Of a stretch of 64,000 nt of DNA, positions 1 to 8,669 are shown piece by piece. Below the pieces are notes generated by a model. It saw nothing but the letters and a program-made list of their open reading frames with translations. It did not search any database and was not told where the DNA came from. The stretch is from positions 15,690-79,689 of the forward strand of contig NZ_JAGMUK010000182.1 of the NCBI RefSeq assembly GCF_019049245.1. Reading direction: 5' to 3'. Both the position numbers and the translations under genes were made by a program. Origin of the DNA: Streptomyces sp. AC555_RSS877 (GTDB lineage Bacteria > Actinomycetota > Actinomycetes > Streptomycetales > Streptomycetaceae). Numbering within the stretch: the stretch's first letter is position 1; each line of letters opens with the position of its first letter.

Positions 1-1
1 C

Positions 2-841
2 CCGTTCGTGCTCGGCCACGACGTGGCGGGCGTCGTGACACAGGTCGGCTCCGCCGTACGCGGCTTCGAGGTCGGCGACGAGGTCTACGCCCGCCCGCGC
101 GACCTGCGGGTCGGGGGCTTCGCGGAGTACATCGCGATCGACGCGGACGATGTCGCCCCCAAACCGGCCTCACTCTCCCTGGAAGAGGCAGCCGCGGTGC
201 CGCTGGTGGCCCTGACCGCCTGGCAGACCCTCGTCGACCGCGCGCACGTGAAGCCGGGGCAGAAAGTGCTCATCCACGCCGGAGCCGGCGGCCTCGGGTC
301 CACGGTCATCCAGCTCGCCAAGCACCTCGGCGCCACGGTGGCGACGACCGCGAACACCAGGTCCGAGGAGTTGGTCAGGAGCCTCGGCGCCGACATCGTC
401 GTCGACTACACCAAGGAAGACTTCTCCAAGGTGCTGTCCGGCTACGACCTGGTGCTGGACTCCCTGGGCGGAGCGAACCTCGAGAAGTCACTGACCGTAC
501 TGAAGCCCGGCGGCCTGGCCATCAGTGTCGTCGGCCCGCCCGACGCCGGCTTCGCCAAGCAGCTCGGCGCCCCCTCCGTCCTGGGCCTGATCATGAACAC
601 CCTCAGCCGCAACATCCGCAAGCAGGCCAAAGCGCTGGGCGTGCGCTACGAGTTCCTCTTCATGCAGGCCAACGGCTCCCAGCTGCGCAAACTCGGCGCC
701 CTCTACGACAGCGGGAAACTCCGCCCGGTCATCGACAGCACCTTCCCCTTCGACCAGACGCTCGAGGCGATGACACACGTCGAGCAGGGCCGCACCAAGG
801 CCGGCAAGGTCGTGGTCTCCATGGCGCCCGACAACGACTGA
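2..841 (+). CDS. NADP-dependent zinc-type oxidoreductase (quinone reductase-like), 5' partial
   Basis: This is a medium-chain dehydrogenase/reductase of the quinone-oxidoreductase branch, expected to reduce enones or quinones with NADPH. The reading frame is open to the window edge, and the residues before the first GTG already fit the family (PFVLGHDVAGVV), so the true start lies upstream. About 279 residues are visible. They include the GROES-like end, the cofactor motif GAGGLGSTVIQLAKHLGA and a conserved C-terminus ending in GKVVVSM. No structural or catalytic zinc cysteines are present, which fits the zinc-free NADPH:quinone reductase group. A terminator-like hairpin follows the stop. The family is certain; the substrate is unknown. 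Confidence 0.88.
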   Translation, partial: PFVLGHDVAGVVTQVGSAVRGFEVGDEVYARPRDLRVGGFAEYIAIDADDVAPKPASLSLEEAAAVPLVALTAWQTLVDRAHVKPGQKVLIHAGAGGLGSTVIQLAKHLGATVATTANTRSEELVRSLGADIVVDYTKEDFSKVLSGYDLVLDSLGGANLEKSLTVLKPGGLAISVVGPPDAGFAKQLGAPSVLGLIMNTLSRNIRKQAKALGVRYEFLFMQANGSQLRKLGALYDSGKLRPVIDSTFPFDQTLEAMTHVEQGRTKAGKVVVSMAPDND

Positions 842-856
842 CACCAGGCCGCTCAC

Positions 857-892
857 GGACCCTCTGTCCGGCGCGGTGACCGGAGGGGTCAC
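857..892 (+). terminator. Stem-loops after the oxidoreductase
   Basis: Two short perfect hairpins lie 15-50 bases after the stop. One has arms CGGAC/GTCCG. The other has arms GTGACC (876-881) and GGTCAC (887-892) around a 5-base loop. There is no T-run, as is usual for high-GC actinomycete terminators. Confidence 0.4.
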
Positions 893-1010
893 GACACCGC
901 CGCGATGGCATGGGGCATCCTGCAGTGCGGCCTCTTCGTCGCCACCGCCTGGCTGTACGAGAACCGAAGTACGCGGTCGTCCGATCCCATCGAACAGTCT
1001 CTGATCGGCG

Positions 1011-1115
1011 TACTCCGCACCGGAAGGCCATGTCAACCGGATCAAGATGCTCAAGCGCCAAATGTTCGGCCGCGCAGGATTCGAACTCCTACGCAAACGG
1101 GTCCTGTTGGCGTGA
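1011..1115 (+). pseudogene. ISL3-family transposase, C-terminal fragment
   Basis: The frame ending at the TGA at 1113-1115 reads EGHVNRIKMLKRQMFGRA and then FELLRKRVLLA. This is the characteristic C-terminal signature of ISL3-family transposases. No transposase similarity is seen in this frame upstream of about 1011, so only the last 30 or so of about 400-500 residues survive. It marks the scar of an old insertion just after the oxidoreductase. It belongs to a different ISL3 subtype from the relic at 1.6-2.35 kb, which has another C-terminus. Confidence 0.8.
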
Positions 1116-1147
1116 TGCCGGCCGCGGTCAGGACCAAGGGCACGTGA

Positions 1148-1438
1148 TCAGTCACCAACGAAGCAGACGTATCGATGGGAGCCTTCCTCCGCAGTCCGGC
1201 ACAAGGCTCGCACCGCGTCAACCCAAGGGCCACCTCGCGCTGCGGGCAGACGGTCCAACTCCTCAAGCAGCATGGGGATTTGCCAGACATTGAAGACGGC
1301 ATCCGCGAACGGGCAGACACCGGCGAGCATGGGAAACTGCGACCGGTAATTTTCTGCGAGCGACACGCCCCAGGCGACGCCATGCTCGGACCCAGCCACG
1401 ATGGTCCCGGACTCGTGACGAACCTGCAGGTTGATCAT
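1148..1438 (-). CDS. Small hypothetical protein
   Basis: This 96-residue protein starts at an ATG and has normal amino-acid composition. It reads as a compact acidic domain (SEHGVAWGVSLAENYRSQF, then LAGVCPFADAVFNVWQIP). No signal peptide, membrane segment or catalytic motif is visible. It resembles small uncharacterised Streptomyces proteins that I recognise only by their general pattern, and no function can be assigned. It sits alone between two ISL3 relics, so it may be cargo left from an excised element. I call it real from its coherent sequence rather than from a motif. Confidence 0.6.
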   Translation of the reverse strand: MINLQVRHESGTIVAGSEHGVAWGVSLAENYRSQFPMLAGVCPFADAVFNVWQIPMLLEELDRLPAARGGPWVDAVRALCRTAEEGSHRYVCFVGD

Positions 1439-1550
1439 CGAGTCAAACTATCGCCCGGGGAGCCCACAGCCCATGCAATGTGACTGAAGCTGAGTTCAGC
1501 GGGGTCCATTGCCCACCCAGGTCAATGAGCTGTCACGCGGAGTGAGTGCC

Positions 1551-1572
1551 CACAAGAAAGTGGACCAGAGCC
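1551..1572 (+). repeat. ISL3-type element terminal sequence, copy 1
   Basis: The segment CACAAGAAAGTGGACCAGAG plus CC lies just upstream of the decayed ISL3 transposase at 1590. A near-identical copy occurs at 4668-4688. Its position suggests part of the terminal region of that insertion sequence. Confidence 0.55.
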
Positions 1573-1589
1573 ACCAACCGACCGACAGA

Positions 1590-2353
1590 ACCACCAGGCC
1601 GTACACACCCTGACCGACACCGGCCGCAGCTACAGCGCCGTGACCCGCGAGCTCGGCCTGGACCGCGAAACCGTGCGCAAGTATGCCCACGTTCGCACCT
1701 GGCAGGAGGTCATGCGCCGCCCGCCCCGCAAGCCCTCCACCCTGGATCCCTACCGCGACTACCTGCAACAACGCTAGGACGAGGGCGAACACAATGCGGT
1801 GGTCCTCCACGCGGAACTCCGCAGCAAGGGTTACCTCGGGCACTACCAGCGCGTGAAGATGGCCCTCGCGCCCCTGCGACGGGGTCTGCCGCTGGACCAG
1901 CCCCGCGAGCACCCGCCGTCCCCACGCGAGACCGGCCGCTGGATCACCACCCCCCCGGACCGCCGCGCGGCCTACACGTCACCGACCGCCTGCACCGGCT
2001 CCTCGCGCACTGTCCGGAACTCAAGCGCACCCACGACTTGGTCCGCCGGTTCGCGGCATGCTCGACAACCGCGATGCAGCACCCCTGCCGACCTGGCTCG
2101 ACGCGCTCTCTCACAGCGGGCTGCCACCGCTTGCCGGTATCGCCGGAGCCCTGCGCGAAGACCAGCACGCCGTCGCCCAAGGGATCGCCACCACCTACTG
2201 CTCCGTTGTCAACGAAGGCCGGATCACCGACATCAAGCTCCAGAAACGCCTGATGGCAGGACGCGTCGGCGTCCCACCCTCCGCCACCGCGTCGTCCTCA
2301 TAGCCCACTTCCGCCGCATTTACGCGGACCGGTCGACCACGGCACCCAGATGA
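1590..2353 (+). pseudogene. ISL3-family transposase remnant (stop plus three frameshifts)
   Basis: Conceptual translation across frames gives a continuous ISL3 transposase C-terminal half. It contains an HTH region (SYSAVTRELGLDRETVRKYA), then DEGEHNAVVLHAELRSKG, then HVTDRLHRLLAHCPELKRTH, then LPPLAGIAGALREDQHAVAQ and VNEGRITDIKLQKRLMAGR. The copy is inactivated by an in-frame TAG at 1775-1777 (expected Trp) and by frame changes near 1965, 2055 and 2275. The N-terminal catalytic half is missing. The ORFs here are pieces of this one broken gene. Confidence 0.85.
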
Positions 2354-2776
2354 TCTCCGCTTACGAAAATCTTGCCAGAACCGCATCGGAGAGTACGTGG
2401 ACAGGCCGGCTGCTAGCAGAGCCAGATCACGATCACAGGGCGGCTGCCGATCAGCCGTGCAACTCACTCCACCCCGCATCGCACAGAGGGCCGGGCCGTC
2501 GAGTCAACCCTGTCGGGGGGGGAACCAGCCGGCCCGGTCCTCCCAAACCTACGACGACACCACGCCCGCCCACACGACGACGAGCCCATCCACGTGGAGC
2601 CAAAACAGGCTGGAATCCCGACGGAACCGTCCGGGTGGCCAGCTCGAGCTTGAGCAGGTGGGCCGGCATCCCGGTGGCGTGAAACGGTTGTACAAACGCG
2701 AATCCCTCGGCCCGCCGATGTCTCCGGCGGCCCCGAAAGCAGCGCCGACCTGCCGACCACGACCCTCGGCTGACCG
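2354..2776. other. Intergenic, no gene recognised
   Basis: About 420 bases between the ISL3 relic and the marR gene. Open frames exist but have the skewed Pro/Arg/Thr composition of shadow frames, and none has a credible ribosome site. It probably contains the outer flank of the ISL3 insertion. Confidence 0.5.
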
Positions 2777-3253
2777 CTAGCGCAGTTCCTGTCCCGCCGC
2801 CCAGCCCGGAGCGTCGAGGTTGATGGGCGAGTCGCCGACGAATTGGGCGAGCTGCGTTTCCAGCTCGGCGAGTTCGGCGGCGCCCAGACGCACTTCCCAG
2901 CGGGCCCGCACCTCGTCGAAGATCGCCGTGCTCTCGGTGATCAGCCCGATCCCGTGATCGGTGATCCGGATGTTCTTGCGGCGGCTGTCGGCGGGGTCGG
3001 TCTCGGTGGTGACGTAGCCGCGTTCGGCGAGCGCGGCGATCGTCTTCGCCGCGGCCTGCTTGGTGATGGCGAGTCTGCGGGCCAAGTCCGAGGCGCTGTC
3101 GGCGCCGGCTCGGATGGCCCGGATCGCGTACTCGTGCGACGGCCGGGCCTCGGGGTATCCCCGGGTCGCCAGCTCCCGGACCACTTCGTCCACCAGATTG
3201 CGATAGCTGCCCAGGAGCAGCAGGGCGAGATCGGCGCCGGATCGTGAGGACAT
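2777..3253 (-). CDS. MarR-family transcriptional regulator
   Basis: This 158-residue winged-helix repressor has the MarR order: an N-terminal dimerisation helix, the HTH SASDLARRLAITKQAAAKTI at about residues 52-71, and the wing with DPADSRRKNI. I chose the ATG at 3253 (MSSRSGADLAL) over the GTG two codons upstream. The gene is divergent from the epoxide-hydrolase-like gene at 3341. The 87-base gap holds two overlapping inverted repeats, so it very likely controls itself and that hydrolase. The ligand is unknown. Confidence 0.88.
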   Translation of the reverse strand: MSSRSGADLALLLLGSYRNLVDEVVRELATRGYPEARPSHEYAIRAIRAGADSASDLARRLAITKQAAAKTIAALAERGYVTTETDPADSRRKNIRITDHGIGLITESTAIFDEVRARWEVRLGAAELAELETQLAQFVGDSPINLDAPGWAAGQELR

Positions 3254-3277
3254 GACCACAGTCTAGATCTTCCCTTG

Positions 3278-3315
3278 ACCTGGACAACCAGGTTGACCAA
3301 CACTAAAGTCAACCT
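3278..3315. promoter_or_regulatory. Probable MarR operator pair
   Basis: The divergent promoter region has two perfect inverted repeats: ACCTGG (3278-3283)/CCAGGT (3288-3293), and AGGTTGAC (3290-3297)/GTCAACCT (3308-3315). Their position between marR and the hydrolase makes them the likely repressor sites. This is inferred from symmetry only. Confidence 0.6.
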
Positions 3316-3340
3316 GATTGTCTATCTTGGGAGTCACCGC

Positions 3341-4231
3341 ATGACCAGCTCTTTCGTGACCACCTCGCCCGCCGTGGCGGGCGTCACGCACCACACCGCC
3401 GAGGTCAACGGCACCACGTTGCACTACGTCTCAGCGGGCGACACCGGCTCCCCGATCCTGCTGGTGCACGGGTGGCCGGAGTCCTGGTGGGCCTTCCGCG
3501 ACGTCATCCCGCTGCTCGCCGCCACCCACCGGGTGTTCGCCGTCGACCTGCGCGGCTTCGGCGACTCCGGCATCGCTGACGGCGACCACGACCTGGCCAC
3601 CATGGCGGAGGACCTGCACCGGCTGGTCGCCCACCTCGGCGTCGGGCCCGTGCACGTGACCTGCCAGGACATCAGCGGCGGGCCGGTCTTCGCGTTCGCG
3701 GCCACGCACCCCGGCGACATCCTCAGCTTCACCGGCGTCGAGACCACCCTTCCGGGGTACGGCTGGGAGATGCTGGCCGACGTGAGGAACGGCGGCTCCT
3801 GGCACGTGGGATTCCTTGCCGCCCCGGGAATTCCGGAGCTGTTCCTGGCCGGCCGCGAGCGAGTGATGCTCGACTGGGCCGTCTCAGTGATGACGATGGT
3901 GCCGGACGGGGTCACCGAGGCCGACCTCGAGGAGTTCGCCCGCACCTACGCGCGGCCGGGCGGCTGGCGCGGCACCGAGGAGCTCTACCGTTCCTCCCTG
4001 ACCGGCGGCGACCGGATGCGGGCACTGGCCGAGTCGCGGCCGCTGACCGTTCCCGTGCTCGCCGTCGACGGCATCAACGCCCCCTTCACCGAGCGGACGA
4101 TGCGCCAGGTCGCCGGCGACGTCACCGCGGTCACGATCTCGGACGTCGGGCATTTCGTCGCGCAGGAGGCGCCCGCCGCCTTCGCCACCGCGATCGGCGA
4201 CTTCGTCGACCGCGTCGACCGGAGCCGCTGA
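3341..4231 (+). CDS. Epoxide hydrolase-like alpha/beta hydrolase
   Basis: This 296-residue cytoplasmic alpha/beta hydrolase has HGWPESWW at residues 43-50, the oxyanion motif typical of epoxide hydrolases. The nucleophile elbow reads CQDISGG with Asp110 where serine esterases have Ser, and a C-terminal VGHF carries the catalytic His. The Asp nucleophile points to an epoxide hydrolase or a haloalkane-dehalogenase-type enzyme. The ATG at 3341 is preferred because the longer frame from 3275 runs through the operator region. A divergent MarR gene probably represses it. The physiological epoxide is unknown. Confidence 0.85.
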   Translation: MTSSFVTTSPAVAGVTHHTAEVNGTTLHYVSAGDTGSPILLVHGWPESWWAFRDVIPLLAATHRVFAVDLRGFGDSGIADGDHDLATMAEDLHRLVAHLGVGPVHVTCQDISGGPVFAFAATHPGDILSFTGVETTLPGYGWEMLADVRNGGSWHVGFLAAPGIPELFLAGRERVMLDWAVSVMTMVPDGVTEADLEEFARTYARPGGWRGTEELYRSSLTGGDRMRALAESRPLTVPVLAVDGINAPFTERTMRQVAGDVTAVTISDVGHFVAQEAPAAFATAIGDFVDRVDRSR

Positions 4232-4310
4232 ACGGCCGAGTCCCTGCACCGCCACCCTCCGCGCCCTCTCCGGCCTGCCGCCGACGCGGCCTCGAGCCGG
4301 GGCAGCGCCG

Positions 4311-4661
4311 TTGCCTCCCGGATTCGTGCTGCCGAGGTGGGCAACTCCGTTCCAGCGAGTCACGGGTTCCGGAGCACGCGTGGATGGCGGCGACGGCACC
4401 GAAGCGGTGGCCGCCGCGGCTCTCGTTGCCAGCACGGTCCAGGGCAGCGGGATTGTGATCGACCCTGATGACGGCCCCAGAGAGCCTCTGCCGCAGCTTC
4501 CGTTGGCTCTCCGCTCGTCAGCCGTGCTCGCTCTGCAGTGTGTACTCCAAGACGGATCGGAACTGCTGACCGGCTGGGTGGACAGTGCCGACGCCGCTCA
4601 GTGGCGCCACGAATTCCAACGGATCGCGGAGGCCCTGGGACCGATCGGTCACGAGCAGTAA
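4311..4661 (+). CDS. Hypothetical protein (tentative)
   Basis: This open frame of 116 residues has plausible protein composition in its second half (SSAVLALQCVLQDGSELLTG, then EFQRIAEALGPIG). It has no recognised domain and no strong ribosome site. Its stop lies just before an ISL3-type terminal repeat at 4668, so it may be a truncated remnant. Low confidence that it is expressed. Confidence 0.35.
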   Translation: MPPGFVLPRWATPFQRVTGSGARVDGGDGTEAVAAAALVASTVQGSGIVIDPDDGPREPLPQLPLALRSSAVLALQCVLQDGSELLTGWVDSADAAQWRHEFQRIAEALGPIGHEQ

Positions 4662-4667
4662 CCGCGC

Positions 4668-4688
4668 CACAAGAATTGGACCAGAGCC
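4668..4688 (+). repeat. ISL3-type element terminal sequence, copy 2
   Basis: CACAAGAATTGGACCAGAGC plus C matches copy 1 (1551-1572) except for a short indel. It sits immediately before the symporter fragment, marking a probable insertion or recombination scar. Confidence 0.5.
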
Positions 4689-4694
4689 GTAACT

Positions 4695-5125
4695 CGCTGA
4701 CAAAGCCAGTGGGCCTTTCACTGGCCGCTGCCCTCTACCGGTATCCGACTGATTTCCCGGTCGCTTTCTCGATCAGTGTCGCGGCGTCATGCATCTTCCC
4801 CGCATTGGTCTACTCGTTCTTCTGGCGCCGGTTCAACCGCAGAGGATCACTGTGGTCCGTTTACGGCGGTCTACTGTTCTGCACCGTCCTCACGGCCTTC
4901 TCGCCCGTCGTCTCGGGAACCGTGTTCGCGCTGTGGCCGGAAGCACACTTCGACTGGTATCCGTTCCAGACCCCAGGCCTGGTTTCCGTACCTGCAGCGT
5001 TCGTTCTCGGGTGGCTCGGCAGCGTCAGCTCACCCCAGGATTCCGAACTCGAGTTTCGCGGCCTGCAGTACAGGGTCCTGACGGGAAGGGAACTCGGATC
5101 CCGGGCCGCCGATCTGCAGCGGTAG
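4695..5125 (+). pseudogene. Sodium:solute symporter (acetate-permease type), C-terminal fragment
   Basis: From about 4720 the frame reads as the last three membrane segments of an SSS-family symporter (ActP-like): FPVAFSISVAASCIFPALVY, then FFWRRFNRRGSLWSVYGGL, and a final LVSVPAAFVLGWLGS helix. About 140 residues remain of the usual 500 or more, so the protein cannot be functional. The upstream in-frame 50 residues have a different composition. The break coincides with the ISL3-type terminal repeat at 4668. Confidence 0.8.
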
Positions 5126-5687
5126 GAGTTCTGGGGGTTGATCGCTTCGCGAGAGGACCGGCGGGGGACTTGCTGTTGCCTCGTCAGCGCAGAAGGCGGC
5201 TCCTTCGCCGCTCCCCCTCCTCGGTGTGCTGCGGGGCCGTCCGCAGCTCCGGTAGACACAAGTGCGCCCCCAGCACCGCCCTCCCCCATCCGCACCAGGC
5301 GTCGTTCTCAGTGACCACCTGAAGGGTGAAGGCGAACTCGCGGGCGGCCCAGCCGACAAGTGGTCGACGCAACCGTTGCGCCGCAGGTCAGATGCAGTCT
5401 CCGCAAGCACTTCGGCAGGGACACGCCGTACCAGATCTGCACGGGATCAGAGCCCTCTACGTCTCACCGACGGCCCCCGGGGTCCGGGCGATCGAGCCGC
5501 TGGACGTGCTCCCCCGTCCAGACGGGGCCCTTTCCGATGCCCTGAAGGATCTCCTTGCATCCATCAGGGTGATCCCAGCGCACCTAAGTTTACTTTTCTA
5601 TACTCAGCAAGTAGTGTCATGACCAACGATCGACCCGGCTGCCGCAGGGGAACCCGGCACGGCACCAGCGTGAGAAGGAGCATCACC
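5126..5687. other. Intergenic with AT-rich promoter region, no gene recognised
   Basis: About 560 bases. Several frames are open but none shows a family or plausible composition. An AT-rich patch at 5585-5620 stands out in this GC context and is a likely promoter for the esterase at 5688. Confidence 0.45.
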
Positions 5688-6599
5688 ATGGGAATAAGCC
5701 CAGAGGCACTCGAGTTCGCGGAGTTCCTCGCGAGTGTGAGCGCGAAGGCGTCGACACCGGGCCTCGACCTGGCCGTCATCCGTGACATCATCGACTCGAG
5801 CCACAAGGCGTCGACCGAGCCGGAAGGCGTCACCTACGCCGAAGTGGACGCGGACGGCGTCCCCGCGCTGTGGGCCATCCCCGAGGGTGCCGATCCCGAC
5901 CGCGCGCTGCTGCACTTCCACTTCGGTGGTTCTGTCGCGGCCTCCATGCACTCCGACCGCAAGGCCGCGGGCCACATCGCGAAGGCGGCCGGCGCCCGCT
6001 CGCTGGTCGTGGACTTCCGCCTGGCGCCCGAGCACCCCCATCCGGCGCAGCTCGACGACGCCGAGACCGCCTACCGGTGGCTGCTCGCGCAGGGCTACGA
6101 GCCGCGGAACATCGGCAGTACGGGCCACTCGATCGGCGGCACCCTGGCAGTGATGCTGCCGCTGCGCCTGCTCGCCAAGGGCGAGGCCACCCCCGGCGCG
6201 ATCGTCAGCGTCTCCCCCTGGACCGACCTCACCATCCAGAACCCGGCGGTGGACGCCAACGAGACGAACGACAAGATGCTCAGCCGGGGGTCCCTGGAGT
6301 TCTTCCGCGGAGCCTGGCTGCAGGATCCCGCCGTGGACTTCGCCGACCCGCAGATCAGCCTCGTGCACGCCGACCTGACCGGCCTGCCGCCCACGCTCGT
6401 CCATTACGGCGAGTACGAGACCCTCGCCGACGACGGCGCCCAGCTCGGCCGCCGCCTCGCGGACTTCAAGGTCACCACCGAGACCCAGGCGATGCCCGAA
6501 GGGCAGCACTCGTTCATCATGGGCGCCGGACGCGTACCCGAGGTGGACCAGGCCATCGGGCAGATGGGCCAGTGGCTCCGCAAGCACCTCGGCGCGTGA
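5688..6599 (+). CDS. Alpha/beta hydrolase fold-3 (HSL family) esterase
   Basis: This 303-residue cytoplasmic esterase of the hormone-sensitive-lipase family has an oxyanion motif HFHFGG (residues 76-81, a variant of HGGG), LAPEHPHPAQ typical of the family, the elbow GHSIGG with Ser148, and a C-terminal GQHSF His. The acid is likely in the ETLADD segment. The start at 5688 has a clean ribosome site GAAGGAG at 5673-5679; the longer frame from 5262 is not needed. A strong hairpin at 6652 separates it from the CoA synthetase downstream. It probably hydrolyses short acyl esters or acylated secondary metabolites. Confidence 0.87.
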   Translation: MGISPEALEFAEFLASVSAKASTPGLDLAVIRDIIDSSHKASTEPEGVTYAEVDADGVPALWAIPEGADPDRALLHFHFGGSVAASMHSDRKAAGHIAKAAGARSLVVDFRLAPEHPHPAQLDDAETAYRWLLAQGYEPRNIGSTGHSIGGTLAVMLPLRLLAKGEATPGAIVSVSPWTDLTIQNPAVDANETNDKMLSRGSLEFFRGAWLQDPAVDFADPQISLVHADLTGLPPTLVHYGEYETLADDGAQLGRRLADFKVTTETQAMPEGQHSFIMGAGRVPEVDQAIGQMGQWLRKHLGA

Positions 6600-6651
6600 G
6601 CGAAAGCCGCGCCTGACGTCAGGCCTGTCCGCCAGGCCGCCGCACCACCGC

Positions 6652-6686
6652 GATGCCGGTGACCGGGTTCACCGGTCACCGGCATC
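6652..6686 (+). terminator. Strong stem-loop terminator
   Basis: A perfect 15-bp stem (GATGCCGGTGACCGG / CCGGTCACCGGCATC) with loop GTTCA lies 53 bases after the esterase stop. A separate 14-base palindrome GCCTGACGTCAGGC is at 6611-6624. Confidence 0.75.
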
Positions 6687-6779
6687 CTGCTCGACCACGC
6701 CGACCGGCATACGGTACGTGTGTCCGACACCGTTCCGCCCGCAACCACACACCGTCCCGAGGCCACAAAGGAGTGCGCG

Positions 6780-8669
6780 ATGGGAACGTACGAGGATGTC
6801 TTCCGCGCCAGTACCGAGGACCCAGAGCGCTTCTGGCTGAAGGCGGCGGAGGGCATCGACTGGGACGTCGCCCCGCGCCGCGCCCTGGATTCCTCGGGCG
6901 CGCCCTTCTACCGTTGGTTTCCCGACGGGCGGCTCAACGTCTGTTTCAACGCGCTCGACCGGCACGTCGAGGCCGGCCGGGGTGAGCAGCCCGCGCTCGT
7001 CTACGACTCACCCGTGACCGACACCCGACGCACCTACAGCTACGCGCAGTTGAGAGACGAGGTGGCGGCCTTCGCCGGGGCACTGGCGGGGCTCGGCGTG
7101 GGGCACGGCGACCGGGTGGTGATCTACATGCCGATGGTCCCCGAGGCTGTCGTCGCGATGCTGGCCTGCGCACGGATCGGCGCGGTGCACTCGGTCGTCT
7201 TCGGCGGATTCGCCCCGCGCGAACTCGCCCTGCGCATCGACGACGCGGCCCCCAAGGTGGTGGTCTCCGCCTCGTGCGGCATCGAGGGCAAGCGTGTGAT
7301 CGCGTACAAGCCCCTGCTCGACCAGGCGATCGAACTCGCGGTCCACAAACCACAGAAGAGCGTGATCCTGCAACGCCCGCAGCAGTCCGCCGAGTTGGGA
7401 CCCGATAATCTCGACTGGGCGGATCTGGTTGCCGCCGCGCAGCCGGCCGACTGTGTTCCCGTGCCCGCCACCGACCCCCTCTACATCCTCTACACGTCCG
7501 GAACGACCGGAAAACCCAAGGGAGTCGTACGCGACTGCGGCGGCTACGCGGTCGCCTTGCACTGGTCGATGGGCGCCGTCTACGACGTGGGCCCCGGCGA
7601 GACCATGTTCACCGGCTCCGACGTCGGCTGGGTCGTCGGGCACTCGTACATCGTCTACGCGCCCCTGCTGGCCGGCGCCACGACCATCCTGTACGAGGGC
7701 AAGCCGGTCGGCACCCCGGACGCCGGCCAGTTCTGGCGCGTGGCCGCCGAGCACCGGGCCAAGACCATGTTCACCGCCCCCACCGCCTTCCGGGCCATCC
7801 GCAAGGAGGACCCGCAGGGAGCACTCACGGCCGACTACGACCTGAGCGGCCTGCGCCACCTCTTCCTCGCCGGCGAGCGCCTCGACCCCGAGACCTACCA
7901 CTGGGCGAGCGCTCTGCTGGGCATCCCGGTGATCGACCACTGGTGGCAGACCGAGACCGGCTGGCCCATCGTAGCCAACCCGGTCGGCATCGAGACCGCG
8001 CCCCCCAAGCCCGGCTCCCCCACCCGCCCGCTCCCGGGCTGGGACGTCCGCGTCCTCGACCCCTCGGGCGAGCCCGTACCCGCGGGCGTCGACGGCGCGA
8101 TCGTGGTGAGACTTCCCCTGCCGCCCGGCGCATTGCCCACCCTCTGGAACGACGACGACCGCTACGTCGCCTCCTACCTCTCCGCCTACGACGGCTACTA
8201 CCTCACCGGCGACAGCGGCCACATCGACGACGACGGCTACGTCTTCGTCATGGGCCGCACCGACGACGTCATCAACGTCGCCGGACACCGGCTGTCCACC
8301 GGCAGCATGGAGGAGGCCCTGGCCGCCCACCCCGACGTCGCCGAATGCGCCGTCATCGGCGTCGCCGACGAACTCAAGGGCCAGATCCCGCGCGGCCTGG
8401 TCGTCCTCAAAGCCGGCATCAGCCGCGACGCGAGCGAGGTCGAGGCCGAACTCGTCCAGCTCGTACGGACACGCATCGGCGCCGTCGCCTCCCTCAAGGA
8501 CGTCACGGTCGTGGCAGCCCTGCCCAAGACCCGCTCGGGCAAGATCCTGCGCAAGACCATGCGCGGCATCGCCGACGGCCACGACGAACCCATCCCCTCC
8601 ACCGTGGACGACCCCGCCGTCATCGAAACCCTGCGCCCTGTCCTCCGCCGCGCCGATCACACGCCGTGA
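6780..8669 (+). CDS. prpE: Propionyl-CoA synthetase / short-chain acyl-CoA synthetase
   Basis: This 629-residue ANL-superfamily ligase makes acyl-CoA from a short carboxylate and ATP through an acyl-adenylate. It has the acetyl-CoA synthetase N-terminal domain, the P-loop YTSGTTGKPKG at 238-248, the WWQTETGWPI adenylate motif typical of PrpE, and the A10 lysine K588 in KTRSGKILRK. Length matches PrpE (about 630). The ATG at 6780 has ribosome site AAAGGAG at 6768-6774. It may act with the upstream esterase by activating the released acid, but the hairpin between them argues for separate transcripts. Substrate preference (propionate versus acetate or others) cannot be read. Confidence 0.9.
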   Translation: MGTYEDVFRASTEDPERFWLKAAEGIDWDVAPRRALDSSGAPFYRWFPDGRLNVCFNALDRHVEAGRGEQPALVYDSPVTDTRRTYSYAQLRDEVAAFAGALAGLGVGHGDRVVIYMPMVPEAVVAMLACARIGAVHSVVFGGFAPRELALRIDDAAPKVVVSASCGIEGKRVIAYKPLLDQAIELAVHKPQKSVILQRPQQSAELGPDNLDWADLVAAAQPADCVPVPATDPLYILYTSGTTGKPKGVVRDCGGYAVALHWSMGAVYDVGPGETMFTGSDVGWVVGHSYIVYAPLLAGATTILYEGKPVGTPDAGQFWRVAAEHRAKTMFTAPTAFRAIRKEDPQGALTADYDLSGLRHLFLAGERLDPETYHWASALLGIPVIDHWWQTETGWPIVANPVGIETAPPKPGSPTRPLPGWDVRVLDPSGEPVPAGVDGAIVVRLPLPPGALPTLWNDDDRYVASYLSAYDGYYLTGDSGHIDDDGYVFVMGRTDDVINVAGHRLSTGSMEEALAAHPDVAECAVIGVADELKGQIPRGLVVLKAGISRDASEVEAELVQLVRTRIGAVASLKDVTVVAALPKTRSGKILRKTMRGIADGHDEPIPSTVDDPAVIETLRPVLRRADHTP

